Under the pieces are notes generated by a model that saw only the letters and a list, made by a program, of their open reading frames with translations, searched no databases and was not told where the DNA came from. The position numbers and the translations under genes were made by a program. A DNA stretch of 64,000 nucleotides from Lysobacter sp. K5869 (GTDB lineage: Bacteria > Pseudomonadota > Gammaproteobacteria > Xanthomonadales > Xanthomonadaceae): contig NZ_CP072597.1 in NCBI RefSeq assembly GCF_018847975.1, positions 3,821,001 to 3,885,000 on the forward strand. The letters run 5' to 3'. This document shows, piece after piece, positions 17,401 to 25,870 of the stretch (its first letter is position 1; every line of letters starts with the position of its first letter).

Positions 17401-18403
17401 CGTCGGCGACGCACGCCGCGCCGATGCCTTGCGGCAAGCGCTCGCGGCGTTGGGCGTGACGCTGTCGGCGCCGGGCGAGCAGGGCGAGGCGAGTTTCGAG
17501 GACGGCGAGCGCGCCGATCTGATCCGCGTGCGCCGCGACGGCGCGGGCGGCGATTACGCGCTGCAAGCCGAGCCTTTGCTGTTCCTGCACGTGCAGCGCG
17601 CCTGCGAGTGGGCGCGCGATCCCGCCGGCGCGCGCGAGGGCGCGCTCCCGCGCGGCGCGACGGCGCCGGGGCCGGCGCGGATCGTGGTCGCCGAGGACGG
17701 CCCCGTGAATCGGGAATTGATCCAGCGCCAGTTGCTCGAACTCGGCCACGCCTGCCGCGTCTGCGCCGACGGCCGCGAAGCGCTGGCGGCGCTGCGCGAA
17801 GGCGGTTACGCGTTGCTGCTGAGCGATTGCCGCATGCCCGAACTCGACGGCTACGCGTTGGCGCGGGCGATCCGCGACGACGAAGCGCGCGAAGCGGGAG
17901 CCGGCGGCGGCGCGCGGCGGCTGCCGATCGTGGCCATCACCGCGAGCGCCTTGCCCGAGCAGATCGGGCGCTGCCGCGACGCCGGCATGGACGATTGGCT
18001 GATCAAGCCGGTGCGGCTAGAGGATTTGCAGCGGGTCCTGCAGCGCTGGCTGCCCGCTGCGACTTCCGACGGGCAGACGCCTCGGCGTTCATCGAAGCCC
18101 GCCGCGCACGCCGCGGACGCGACGCTCGCGCTGCGCGCGGCCTTGCCGGCGCTGTTGCGCGAACTGCCGCGCGAACGCGCCGACATCGCCGCCGCCTTGC
18201 AAGCGCGCGACGTCGCAGCGTTGTCGCACGCCGTGCATCGCTGCACCGGCGCCATCGCCTTGTTCGATGCCGCCGTCGCGCGCCGGGGACAGGCGCTCGA
18301 GGAGGGATTGGCGCGGCAGCCGCTGCACGAAGCGGAGCCGGCGGTGCGCGCGTTCCTGGACGAGTTGGAGGCGCTGCAGCGGCGCTGGGGCGCCGAGGCG
18401 TAG
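14420..18403 (+). CDS. BvgS/EvgS-type unorthodox hybrid sensor histidine kinase
   Basis: This protein of about 1327 residues has a signal-like N-terminus, two tandem periplasmic solute-binding (SBP_bac_3) Venus-flytrap domains (about residues 98-325 and 350-565) and one membrane helix (about 575-594). A PAS domain (about 610-733), HisKA with phospho-His762 (MSHEIRTP), HATPase (NAVKFTE, DTGIGM, GAGLGL), a receiver with Asp1136 (LLLSDCRMPE) and an Hpt domain with His1273 (HRCTGA) follow. This is the full BvgS phosphorelay. No ATG, GTG or TTG lies in frame near the start; the best candidate is CTG 14420, which overlaps the regulator's TGA and has GAGGGG 9-10 bases upstream. Positions assume that start. 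Confidence 0.92.
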   Translation: MNAARARAARDRARRRVCGWLAALALAAAATAPQARGWHQEPAASGAETAARAAPDEAGARARVAPAAAAQAPEPAAPPTRIASDEPVAARAAAKPAVLRVGVAEWGNLPFQGYRDGRAAGFNIELLEQILRTHGYGVRYLAVGDSEATVRALCEGRIDLAMNLRVTAARSRCMAYTDPIENLSLYALKRKDDARLLSEDALKRMRMAIPAALLEHTRDRTRFLPAQVVPVVDAPAAVRAVAEGRADVYFDSAYVLDWYLREGGYATLELLPTSQLPPPMQRNDLGVLYAAPLARLPLLKWLDEQIKRDPQRVERLRAKWLRADLQAGAAPGELNAAQRDWLARLPRLRLALADNAAPLSTLDSDGQPAGIAADYARIVEDRLGLDFAVVAGNGQRGAIAALAGHRAELAVAPLGSLPGAHWVYSRAFERTPLVIATRAKASAAIGLESLAGKRVSVTLLGLAGQAVRRAAPDARVIGVASNAEGLELLASGQVDAHLGDLAVLDRLLQTQHRNSEFQLAPAGLELELAFAADRRLAPLIDMIDQQLDALSEAERQRIHDHWVALRYSYGVPWNRVMAIVAVALLTINVIAAFYLRLRRESRRREAVDRKLREVASNLPGVVFKARRAANGQIRFPYLAGRPELLFGLDAERAVADSRVLFARVHGADLPGLRAAIAAAARTMSGLHADFRVRGGGGEWRWVRVSALPRPQHPGEDREDAGYTGYFVDVTDVHLQAQALARAKEQAEAATRAKSRFLATMSHEIRTPMGGMTGMLELLERSPLDPDQQTLLGHVRDSAQALQGLLDDILDVSRIEEGQLRVELAPLRPRALADAAAMHAAAGCRAKGLRVDLRVDAAVPEAVLGDPLRLRQVLLNLLGNAVKFTERGRIWLDLRVRRQRLIVEVGDTGIGMSPDQLRRAFEPFRQGEDSTPQRFGGAGLGLWICRQLVELMGGRIRLDSRAGQGTRATVELPLRAAVAGEAAAPAAAPLRATVSVGDARRADALRQALAALGVTLSAPGEQGEASFEDGERADLIRVRRDGAGGDYALQAEPLLFLHVQRACEWARDPAGAREGALPRGATAPGPARIVVAEDGPVNRELIQRQLLELGHACRVCADGREALAALREGGYALLLSDCRMPELDGYALARAIRDDEAREAGAGGGARRLPIVAITASALPEQIGRCRDAGMDDWLIKPVRLEDLQRVLQRWLPAATSDGQTPRRSSKPAAHAADATLALRAALPALLRELPRERADIAAALQARDVAALSHAVHRCTGAIALFDAAVARRGQALEEGLARQPLHEAEPAVRAFLDELEALQRRWGAEA

Positions 18404-18532
18404 CAGGCGTAGCGGAAGGCGCCGCGCGGAGCGGCAGCGTCGAGACGAAGCAGGCGTAGCGGAAGGCGCCGCGCGAAGCGACAGTGCCGAGGCGAAGCGG
18501 GCTTAGCGGAAGGCGCCGCCCGATGCGGCAGC
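18392..18532. repeat. Three tandem 47-bp repeats over the 3' end of the sensor kinase gene
   Basis: Copies lie at 18392-18438, 18439-18485 and 18486-18532, each starting GCCGAGGCG/GTCGAGACG and containing AGCGGAAGGCGCCGC. The first copy includes the kinase's last codons and its TAG stop. The later copies are diverged at several positions. Confidence 0.9.
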
Positions 18533-18616
18533 GCCGATGTTCGCAGAAGACGATGCGCGGACCGGCGCGCGGCGACGCGATCGATGGCTACGACGATCGC
18601 GGGTTCGTCGACGCGC

Positions 18617-19045
18617 TCAGTGGCGCGCGCTGCTCGCGTCGGCGACGAGGTTGAGCGAGGGCGGCGGATCGATCGCCAATTCCTTTTCGAGCTCTTCGCG
18701 GAACTGCTCGAAGCTCACTCCGCGCTCGGCCAGTTCGCGGTCGGCGGCGGTGCGCAGGGCGCTGGAGCAGCCCAGGCTGACCTGCGCGCCGTCGCGCCGG
18801 TGCAGCGCCGCGGCGCGTTCGAGCAGGGCCAGCACCCGCGCCGCGCTCTCCGAGCCGCCGACGATGCGGCCGCCCAGGCCCAGGGTCCATTCGCCGTCGC
18901 GGCGGACGATGCCGCCGAGCAGGCGGCCGTCGGCATCGCGCAGCTCGGCATGGGGTTCGATGTTGGCCGCGACCGGCGCGGCCGTACGGGCGCGCTCGAG
19001 TTTGCGTTTCTTGGCGTCGCGGCGGGCCTTGGAGTTGATCGACAT
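18617..19045 (-). CDS. Conserved hypothetical protein
   Basis: This 142-residue cytoplasmic protein starts MSINSKARRDAKKRKLERAR, a very basic N-terminus that could touch nucleic acid or ribosomes. The core ELRDADGRLLGGIVRRDGEWTLGLGG looks beta-rich, and an amphipathic helix (FEQFREELEKEL) lies near the end. There is no signal peptide, no cysteine-rich motif and no recognised domain. ATG 19045 is preferred to an upstream ATG at 19096 because the extra 17 residues are not protein-like. It stands alone between the sensor kinase and the copper operon. Confidence 0.7.
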   Translation of the reverse strand: MSINSKARRDAKKRKLERARTAAPVAANIEPHAELRDADGRLLGGIVRRDGEWTLGLGGRIVGGSESAARVLALLERAAALHRRDGAQVSLGCSSALRTAADRELAERGVSFEQFREELEKELAIDPPPSLNLVADASSARH

Positions 19046-19310
19046 GGCTGGCTCCTTGGCCGCACAGATGGCTTGGAGGACATCATAGCCCCGCAACCGC
19101 GGCGGCCCAAGCCGGCGGCGGAGTGCGACCAGGTGCGCGGTTTAGGCGGTTTAGGCAGGCGCGCGCTGAGGCTGGCGAGCGGTATCGCCCAGGCCGGTCG
19201 AAAGGCATCGGGATGAAAGGCCCGTCCAGCGGAGTGCGGAAAGGGCATCGCGTCCGTCGCTCATAGTTCGCGTTGCGGCCGTCGTCTTCCAAGAAGCCGC
19301 CATGCACGAA

Positions 19311-19334
19311 CCGGCTCCGCCGAAGCGGAGCCGG
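19311..19334 (-). terminator. Hairpin after the copper operon
   Basis: CCGGCTCCGC pairs with GCGGAGCCGG over 10 bp around a 4-nt loop, just beyond the stop of the cytochrome c gene on the minus strand. Only a weak T tract follows (TTCGTGC), so termination is plausible but not certain. Confidence 0.6.
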
Positions 19335-19343
19335 CGCTCGTGG

Positions 19344-20210
19344 TCAGTGCGGGTGCGATTGTCCGTCGGCGTGCCCGTGAGCCGGCTTCGGGGGCGAGGT
19401 CGATGGCGGCTGGACGCGGGCTTTCGCCGGCGATGGCGTGGGAGCCGCCGCCGACGCTTCGTGCTCGTGCGCGGGCGTGCCGGCCTCGTCGTGCGGCTTC
19501 GCCTCGTTCGCCGAATCGCCGTGCGAGTGCGCAGGCCCGTCGCCGTCGTCGTGCGGCTTCGCCGCGTGCGCATGCGCCGGGGCTTCGACGCCGTCCGCTT
19601 GCGCCTGCGCGTCGCTGTGCCCATGGCCGCCGCTATCGTCATGCTCGCCGCCGTGGTCGTGGCCGGACATGTTCTCGCCGCCGCCGTGCGAATGCCCGTC
19701 GCTGCGCGCGACCAGATCGCGATAGCCCTGCGCGTCCAGCGACGGCAAGCGGCCGAGGAAGGCGACCAAGTCCCACAGATGCGCGTCGTCCATGCTGCCG
19801 CCCCAGGCCGGCATGCCCGAGGCCTTGATGCCGTGCTTGATCGTCCAGAACGCGGACGCGGCATCGACTTCGCGCTGCGACAGGTTCGGCGGCGCCGGGT
19901 ACAGCCCGCGCGACAGCTCGCTCGGCCCCGCGCCCGGGGTCAGATGGCAGCCCGCGCACATCGCCGCGTAATTGCCGGCGCCGCGGCGCACGCGCTCGGC
20001 GTCGTCGAGGTTCGCCGGCACGCTCAGCCCGCTCGCGCGCGCCGCGATCGAGCGTTCGCGCGCGTACTCGAGCAACGCGTACACGGGCCGCGTGTGCGGC
20101 GCGTCGGCGCCGACGTCGTAGGCGCCGGACCACACCACCGCGGCGCCGGCCGCGCCCGCGGCCAACGCCGCGCTACCCAGCCACAGGCCGGTTCGAAGGA
20201 ATGCGTTCAT
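19344..20210 (-). CDS. Periplasmic cytochrome c with a His-rich tail
   Basis: This 288-residue protein has an N-terminal membrane anchor or signal (LWLGSAALAAGAAGAAVV). A single class I haem c domain follows, with CAGCH (Cys85, Cys88, His89) and a probable axial Met in GMPAWGG. The last 120 residues or so are an extreme His/Asp/Gly/Ala-rich tail (HSHGGGENMSGHDHGG and similar runs), which looks like a metal sponge. It lies 12 bases after copB in the same direction, so it probably belongs to the copper operon. A role in copper binding or redox is inferred from this context. Confidence 0.85.
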   Translation of the reverse strand: MNAFLRTGLWLGSAALAAGAAGAAVVWSGAYDVGADAPHTRPVYALLEYARERSIAARASGLSVPANLDDAERVRRGAGNYAAMCAGCHLTPGAGPSELSRGLYPAPPNLSQREVDAASAFWTIKHGIKASGMPAWGGSMDDAHLWDLVAFLGRLPSLDAQGYRDLVARSDGHSHGGGENMSGHDHGGEHDDSGGHGHSDAQAQADGVEAPAHAHAAKPHDDGDGPAHSHGDSANEAKPHDEAGTPAHEHEASAAAPTPSPAKARVQPPSTSPPKPAHGHADGQSHPH

Positions 20211-20222
20211 GGGCGCGCTCCT

Positions 20223-21437
20223 TCAAAACCACAGCCGCACGCCGGCGACCAGCCGGGTGTCTTCGACCCGCTCGCCGTGCGCGCGCCGGTAATCGGCGGT
20301 ATCGCCGAACGCGCGCTCCCAGCTCACGCCCACGTACGGCGCGAACTTGCGGCTGATCTCGTAACGCAAGCGCAAGCCGGCCTCGGCCGTGCTCAGGCCG
20401 GCGCCGGTTTCGCGGCGCGGATCGTCCTTGCCGTAGAACTCGACTTCGACCAGCGGTTGTAGGATCAGGCGGTTGGTCAGCAGCAGTTCGTACTCGGCTT
20501 CCAGGTTCAGCGCGGTTTGCCCGCGTTCGCCCAAGTACGCGGTGGCCGAGACCTCGAACTTGTACGGCGACAAGCCCTGCACGCCGAACGCGGCCCAGGT
20601 TTGCGCGCGTTGCGGGCGGAAATCGTGGCGCACGCCGGCGACCACGTCCCACCACGGCGAAATCGCGCGGCCGTACAGCGCTTCCAGGTTGGCCGATTCG
20701 GTGCGGCCGCGTTCGCGCTCGCCTTCGCTGCGCAGCCACAGCCGGTCGGTGTCGCTGCCGAACCAGGACTGGCCTTCCCAGGCCTGCGCGCTGCCGTCGT
20801 CGATATCGACCGCTTCCAGGCGGTTGATCACCACCATGTGGTTGAACTCGCGCGCGTGCTGCATGTGCAGGCTGATCGGCGGGAACGCGGCGGCGCGGTC
20901 GGCGTCGGTGACGGCGGGGATCGGCTCGCGCGGTTGTTGCGGGGCGTCGGCGCGCGGAGCGGCACCGTGGCCCATCGCGGCGTGATCCATCGTCGAATGA
21001 TCCATCGCCGCGCCTTCGGGCTTGGCGGGCGCGCCGTGGTCCATTGCGGAGTGGTCCATCGTCGAGTGATCCATCGCCGCGCCTTCGGGCTTCGCCGGTG
21101 CGCCAGGGTTCATGCCGGCGTGATCCATCTGGGAATGATCCATCGCGGCGTCTTCGGATTCCGCCGCGGCATCTTTCGCCGGAGCCGGCATCGCCGAGTG
21201 GTCCATCGTCGAATGATCCATCGCGGCCGCCTTCGCGGGCGCGGCGGTTTTCTTCGCCGGCGCTTTCTTCTTCGCGCCGCTCATCTGCGAATGGTCCATC
21301 CGGGAATGATCCATTCCCGAGTGATCCATGGCTTGCGCGGCCTGCGCATCGCGATCGCGCTGCTGCGCGAACGCGGCGAACGGCAGCGTCAGCGCCAAGG
21401 CCAGCGCGGTGCGGGGCAAGGTGGCGGTCGTCTTCAT
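20223..21437 (-). CDS. copB: Copper resistance protein B
   Basis: This 404-residue outer-membrane protein has a signal peptide (ending AAFAQ). A long N-terminal copper-binding region (about residues 35-165) contains many MDHS/MDHSXM repeats, and the C-terminal CopB beta-barrel domain (about residues 200-404) has LWLRSEGERERG, EALYGRAISPWWDV, QTALNLEAEYELL and the terminal VAGVRLWF. CopB is thought to sequester or export periplasmic copper. Its ATG overlaps the copA stop by 4 bases, so the two are translationally coupled. The Met/His repeat tract is long and has direct DNA repeats, so its length may vary between strains. Confidence 0.95.
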   Translation of the reverse strand: MKTTATLPRTALALALTLPFAAFAQQRDRDAQAAQAMDHSGMDHSRMDHSQMSGAKKKAPAKKTAAPAKAAAMDHSTMDHSAMPAPAKDAAAESEDAAMDHSQMDHAGMNPGAPAKPEGAAMDHSTMDHSAMDHGAPAKPEGAAMDHSTMDHAAMGHGAAPRADAPQQPREPIPAVTDADRAAAFPPISLHMQHAREFNHMVVINRLEAVDIDDGSAQAWEGQSWFGSDTDRLWLRSEGERERGRTESANLEALYGRAISPWWDVVAGVRHDFRPQRAQTWAAFGVQGLSPYKFEVSATAYLGERGQTALNLEAEYELLLTNRLILQPLVEVEFYGKDDPRRETGAGLSTAEAGLRLRYEISRKFAPYVGVSWERAFGDTADYRRAHGERVEDTRLVAGVRLWF

Positions 21438-23293
21438 TCTTCGACCCTCACTTCGCGCATCATGCCCGCTTCCATGTGGTAGAGCAGGTGGCAGTGGAAC
21501 GCCCAGCGGCCGAGCGCGTCGGCGCGCACGCGATAGCTGCGGCGGGTTCCCGGCGGCATGTCGATGGTGTGCTTGCGCACCTGGAACTCCTGCTTGTCGT
21601 TCTCCAGATCGCTCCACAGGCCGTGCAAGTGGATGGGGTGGGTCATCATCGTGTCGTTGACCAAGACGATGCGCAGCCGCTCGCCGTAGGTCAGCCGGAT
21701 CGGATCGGCGCCCATGAACTTCTGCCCGTCGAAGGACCAGGCGAATTTCTCCATGTGGCCGGTGAGGTGCAGTTCGATCTCGCGGCTGGGTTCGCGGCCG
21801 TCGGGATCGTCGAACACGCTGTGCAGGTCGGAATAGGTCAGCACCTTGCGGCCGTTGCCGCGCAGGCCGATGCCGGGATCGTCGAGCTTGGGCGACAGGC
21901 TCATCGCGCGCATGTCGATCAGGCGCGGATCGCCGCCGGGCGCGGATTTCATCGCGCCGTGGTCCATGCCGGCGTGGCCCATCGCCGCGTGGTCCATGCC
22001 GCCGCCGGACGCGGGTGCGGCCATGCCGCCCATGTTGGCGCCGCAGCCGCCCTCCATGCCCTTGCTCTTCGCTCCCATGCTGGCGCCGCAACCGCCTTCC
22101 ATGCCTTTCATCTTCGACATGTCGTGGCCGCCGTCGCCGCTCATGTCGCCGTGGCCCATGTCCTCCATGGTCAGCAGCGGGCGCGGATCGGTGCGCGGCA
22201 CTTCCGCTTCCAGACCCTGACGCACCGCGAGGGTGCCGCGCACGTAGCCGGTGCGGGCGTTGTCCTGGCAGAAGATGGTGTAGGCGTCCTGGCCCGAGGG
22301 TTCGACCAGCACGTCGTAGGTCTCGGCCACGGCGATGCGGAACTCGTCGACGCTGACCGGATGCACCGGCTGGCCGTCGGCGGCGACCACGGTCATCTTC
22401 AGGCCGGGGATGCGCACGTCGAAGTAAGTCATCGCCGAGCCGTTGACGAAGCGCAGCAGCACTTTTTCGCCGGGCTTGAACAGGCCGGTCCAGTTGCCCG
22501 CCGGGGTCACGCCGTTGAGCAGATAGGTGTAGGTGTGCGCGTTGACGTCCGACAGATCGGTCGGGGTCATGCGCATGCGGCCCCATTCGCCGCGGTCGCG
22601 CAGGGTCGCGGCCAAGCCTTTCTCGCCGACATCGCGCATCGCGTCGCCGACGGTGCGCTTGTAGTAGTTGTCGTAGCTCGACATCTGCTTGAGCCGGCGG
22701 AACAGCGCGGCCGGCTCCAGGTCGGTCCAGTCCGAGAGCAGCAGCACGTGTTCGCGGTCGTAGCGGTAATGCGCCGGTTCGCGCGGGTCGATCACGATCG
22801 CGCCGTACAGGCCGGCCTGCTCCTGGAACAGCGAGTGGCTGTGATACCAGTAAGTGCCGGATTGACCGACGCGGAAGCGATAGACGTAGCTCTCGCCGGG
22901 ACGGATGCCGTCGAAGCTCAGACCCGGCACGCCGTCCATATTGGCCGGCAGGATCAGGCCGTGCCAATGGATCGAGCTCATGCCTTCGCGCAGGCGGTTG
23001 GCCACGCGCAAGGTGACGGTGTCGCCTTCGCGCCAACGCAGGATCGGCGCGGGCAGGCTGCCGTTGACGGTGACGGCCGGACGCACGCGGCCGGTGAAGT
23101 TGACTTGGGTGGCGCCGATGTCGAGATCGAACTCGGTGCCGCTGAGCACGCGCGGCGTCTGCGCCATCGGCGCGGCGAAGGCGCCGCGCCACAGGCCGCT
23201 GCCGGCGATGGCGCCGCCGGCGGCGAGGCCGGCGACGAAGCGGCGGCGGCCGGGATCGGCCGGGGCGCCGAACGGGGGAATACGCAATGTCAT
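21434..23293 (-). CDS. copA: Copper resistance multicopper oxidase A
   Basis: This 619-residue periplasmic multicopper oxidase has a Tat signal (RRRFVAGLAAGG). Copper-ligand motifs occur in the right order: HWHG, HSHSLFQEQ, HPIHLHG and the type 1 site HCHLLYHMEAGM at the C-terminus. A Met/Gly/His-rich insert of about 80 residues (MGHGDMSGDGGHDM, KGMEGGCGA twice, MDHAAMGHAGMDHG) lies before the third cupredoxin domain, as in other CopA proteins, and probably stores Cu(I). It oxidises Cu(I) and detoxifies the periplasm. ATG 23293 (MTLRIPPFG) is chosen over an upstream ATG at 23353. Confidence 0.96.
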   Translation of the reverse strand: MTLRIPPFGAPADPGRRRFVAGLAAGGAIAGSGLWRGAFAAPMAQTPRVLSGTEFDLDIGATQVNFTGRVRPAVTVNGSLPAPILRWREGDTVTLRVANRLREGMSSIHWHGLILPANMDGVPGLSFDGIRPGESYVYRFRVGQSGTYWYHSHSLFQEQAGLYGAIVIDPREPAHYRYDREHVLLLSDWTDLEPAALFRRLKQMSSYDNYYKRTVGDAMRDVGEKGLAATLRDRGEWGRMRMTPTDLSDVNAHTYTYLLNGVTPAGNWTGLFKPGEKVLLRFVNGSAMTYFDVRIPGLKMTVVAADGQPVHPVSVDEFRIAVAETYDVLVEPSGQDAYTIFCQDNARTGYVRGTLAVRQGLEAEVPRTDPRPLLTMEDMGHGDMSGDGGHDMSKMKGMEGGCGASMGAKSKGMEGGCGANMGGMAAPASGGGMDHAAMGHAGMDHGAMKSAPGGDPRLIDMRAMSLSPKLDDPGIGLRGNGRKVLTYSDLHSVFDDPDGREPSREIELHLTGHMEKFAWSFDGQKFMGADPIRLTYGERLRIVLVNDTMMTHPIHLHGLWSDLENDKQEFQVRKHTIDMPPGTRRSYRVRADALGRWAFHCHLLYHMEAGMMREVRVEE

Positions 23294-23477
23294 GGGGAGC
23301 CTTCCGTTGGGAAGAGCCGCGATCAGTCTCGCGGCGGGCGAGGCGCGGGGCAAGCGCTGTTGAGCGCCGCCGCGCCGGTGCGGGCGATGACGGCCGCGCC
23401 GCCGTGCGATGCCGCCGCGGGCGCGGACGGATCGTGGGCGGGAGCCGTGGGCCGGCGGAATCCGGCCGAACGCGCGC

Positions 23478-23906
23478 TCAGGCGATGGGTGGACGGATCG
23501 GCAGGCTCAGCACGCCGCTGGGCGGGGCGTGCGGGGTCGGCAGCGCCGGCGCGACCGTGTCCAGGCGCGGCGGCAGCGGCGCGATCGCGTGGGCGATGCT
23601 CGCCGCCTGCAGGCAATCGCATTGACAGGCGAACTTGCCGCAGCAATCGCCCTCGTGCGGCGCGGCCGGGTCGGCGGGGTGGGGAGCGGAGGCGGGCTCG
23701 GCGCCGTGATGGGCCATCGCCGGCATCTCCATGCCCTCGTGGCAATCGGCCATCGCCGTGTCGGCCGCGGGCTGCGCTGGCGCCGCCGCCGCGAGGCGCG
23801 GCCCCATCGCATGGCCGCCGCTGGCGATCATCGCCGCCGACGCGTAGCCGTTCAGGCTCAACGCGACGATCAGCAGCAAGCGCAGCAGCAGCGAAAAGAA
23901 GGGCAT
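23478..23906 (-). CDS. copL: CopL-like copper-responsive small protein
   Basis: This 142-residue protein has an N-terminal hydrophobic helix (SLLLRLLLIVALSLNGY), a Met/His-rich middle (CHEGMEMPAMAHH) and a Cys cluster GDCCGKFACQCDC (Cys88, 89, 94, 96, 98), ending in a Pro-rich stretch. In Xanthomonas the gene in this place, copL, is needed for copper induction of copAB. Here it lies 184 bases upstream of copA in the same direction, which supports that role. How CopL works is not settled. The symbol rests on position and composition. Confidence 0.8.
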   Translation of the reverse strand: MPFFSLLLRLLLIVALSLNGYASAAMIASGGHAMGPRLAAAAPAQPAADTAMADCHEGMEMPAMAHHGAEPASAPHPADPAAPHEGDCCGKFACQCDCLQAASIAHAIAPLPPRLDTVAPALPTPHAPPSGVLSLPIRPPIA

Positions 23907-23982
23907 GCGGGGGACAGCGACGGCGAGGCGGTGGCGGGCACCGGAACGGCAGCCATTGTGCCCTCAATTCGCGCGGATCGTG

Positions 23983-24006
23983 CAACCTTCCTGAGTGGGA
24001 AGGTTG
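23983..24006 (-). promoter_or_regulatory. CueR-like palindrome upstream of copL
   Basis: CAACCTTCC and GGAAGGTTG form a perfect 9-bp inverted repeat around a 6-nt centre, about 77 bases before the copL start. ACCTTCC...GGAAGGT is the classic operator of MerR-family Cu(I) sensors such as CueR, which normally has a 7-nt centre. No MerR-family gene is present in this window. Confidence 0.6.
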
Positions 24007-24411
24007 TGTGGGGCGTTCATGGCGAAGGTGGGCGAGGGGAGGGCGGGCGGTTATTTGGAGGTTGGCGGAGGCGGCGACGGAAGCGGCTGAATGGCGCTGA
24101 AGACGTTGGATCTCCGAGTTCGCGGAGCTGACGTGCTCGAGGGCTCGACGCGAACTCGAAGCAGTGCGCGCCGCGGCCGCGCTCGCGAACGAGCCGCGTC
24201 CGATCCGCGCGGCGACGGCGCGATCGCGACGGCCGTCGATGACGCGCGAGCTGCTTCATCGTCTGTAACCGCACGACGCGCGTCGCACATCGAAGCTTCA
24301 GCTTGTGACGCTTATCGCAACGAAGCCGATCGAATGAGGCCGCGCCGCGCGCATAGTCGCGCGCACGGCCGCACGCGCGGTTCGTTCATCCGGCGACCTC
24401 GCCGCAAGCGC

Positions 24412-24439
24412 TTGCCGATGTGCGCGCAAGTGGCATACT
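24412..24439 (+). promoter_or_regulatory. Possible promoter of the siderophore operon
   Basis: TTGCCG (24412-24417) and CATACT (24434-24439) are 16 bases apart, giving a leader of about 190 nt before entC. No clear Fur box was seen around it. The remaining bases of the 731-base gap between copL and entC (from 24007 to 24411) show nothing gene-like. Confidence 0.4.
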
Positions 24440-24637
24440 TCCCGCTCCACGGACGACGTAGCCACGGCTCGTCCATTCCCGGCCAGCCGGCGTTCCCGCC
24501 CGCAAGCTCGCGACCCTCAGAGCCTGCAGGTGACCCTTGAACGCACTGCCACGCGCGGTTCGCGCGACTGTCTTTTCTTTTGTTTCTTCCACCGACTCCG
24601 GCGCCGTCGCCGCGCGCGTCCGCAGCGGAGCGCCGCG

Positions 24638-25870
24638 ATGATGGGCGAAGCGCAACTGGCGCGGGTCGCGCCCGCGATCGCCGCGACCGCGCACCTCGAC
24701 GCCGCACCGCCGGCCTTGCTGTCGAGCTATCGGCCGCAGGATTCGCTGTTTTCCTCCGCCCACACCCAACTGCATGCGCGCGGCGTGCTGCACGCGCTGA
24801 CGCGCGCCAGCGACGACGATCTGGCCGGCGCCAGCGAACGCCTGCTGAGCCAGGTCGCAAGCGAAGCGGGGCGTTTGCCGTTGCTCGGCGCGGTGCCGTT
24901 CGAGGGCGGCCAACCCGCGCGCTTGTGGGTGCCGACGCACGCCGCGTTCGCCGCCGGCCGCGCGCGCCATCGCGGCGCCGCGCATTTGCACGGCGATTCG
25001 CGCGCCGCGCCGCGGGTCGAACCGGTGCCGGCGCCGGCGCAGTTCAAGCGCAATGTCGAACGTTCGCTCGACCGCATCCATGACGGCGGTCTGCGCAAGG
25101 TGGTGATGTCGCGCAGCCTGCGCATCGCGGCCAAGGTCGATGTGCCGCAGTTGCTCGGGCAACTGCTGGCGCGCGCGCCGTCGGCCTACACCTTCGCGAT
25201 GGATCTGGCCGGCGCGGGCGGCCCGCCAGCGTGTTTGATCGGTTCCAGCCCCGAGCTGCTGCTGTCCAAGCGCGGCGCGCGCATCGTTTCCAATCCGTTG
25301 GCGGGCTCGATCCCGCGCAGCGCCGATCCGGTCGAGGATCGCCGCCGCGCCGAAGGCTTGCTGCAGTCGGCCAAGGATCTGCACGAACACGCGTTGGTGA
25401 TCGAGGACGTCGCCGCCGCGCTGCGTCCGTTCTGCAGCGATTTGCAGGTGCCGGCGGCGCCGTCGCTGTTGGCCACGCCGACGATGTGGCATCTGTCCAC
25501 GCGCGTCGACGGCGTGTTGCGCGACCCCGCGACCAGCTCGCTGCGGCTGGCGCTGGCGCTGCATCCCACGCCCGCGGTGTGCGGTTATCCGACCGAGCCG
25601 GCGCGGCGGGTCATTCGCGAATTGGAAGGCTACGACCGCGGTTTGTTCACCGGCCTGGTGGGTTGGTGCGACGCCGACGGCGACGGCGAATGGGCGGTGA
25701 CGATCCGCTGCGCGCTGGTGGAAGAGGAGTGCGCGACCGTGTTCGCCGGCGCCGGCATCGTCGCCGGCTCGCAGCCGGAGGCCGAATTGGCGGAAACCAC
25801 CGCGAAACTGCGCACCATGCTCGGCGCGATGGGGCTGGCGCACGTCGCCGAGGCCGAGGGCCGGGCATGA
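24638..25870 (+). CDS. entC: Isochorismate synthase
   Basis: This protein of about 410 residues belongs to the chorismate-using enzyme family and makes isochorismate from chorismate, the first step to 2,3-dihydroxybenzoate. The general base Lys154 lies in [12 protein letters not shown], followed by [67 protein letters not shown] and [15 protein letters not shown] with the Mg2+ ligand glutamates. ATG 24638 is chosen (GGAG 8-11 bases upstream); an in-frame GTG at 24530 would add 36 Arg-rich, unlikely residues. It overlaps entE by 4 bases. Confidence 0.93.
   Translation: MMGEAQLARVAPAIAATAHLDAAPPALLSSYRPQDSLFSSAHTQLHARGVLHALTRASDDDLAGASERLLSQVASEAGRLPLLGAVPFEGGQPARLWVPTHAAFAAGRARHRGAAHLHGDSRAAPRVEPVPAPAQFKRNVERSLDRIHDGGLRKVVMSRSLRIAAKVDVPQLLGQLLARAPSAYTFAMDLAGAGGPPACLIGSSPELLLSKRGARIVSNPLAGSIPRSADPVEDRRRAEGLLQSAKDLHEHALVIEDVAAALRPFCSDLQVPAAPSLLATPTMWHLSTRVDGVLRDPATSSLRLALALHPTPAVCGYPTEPARRVIRELEGYDRGLFTGLVGWCDADGDGEWAVTIRCALVEEECATVFAGAGIVAGSQPEAELAETTAKLRTMLGAMGLAHVAEAEGRA

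Noticed and set aside
24007..24637. Search for a Fur box upstream of the siderophore operon
   Set aside because: No sequence close to the 19-bp Fur consensus was seen by eye; control by iron is expected but not shown.
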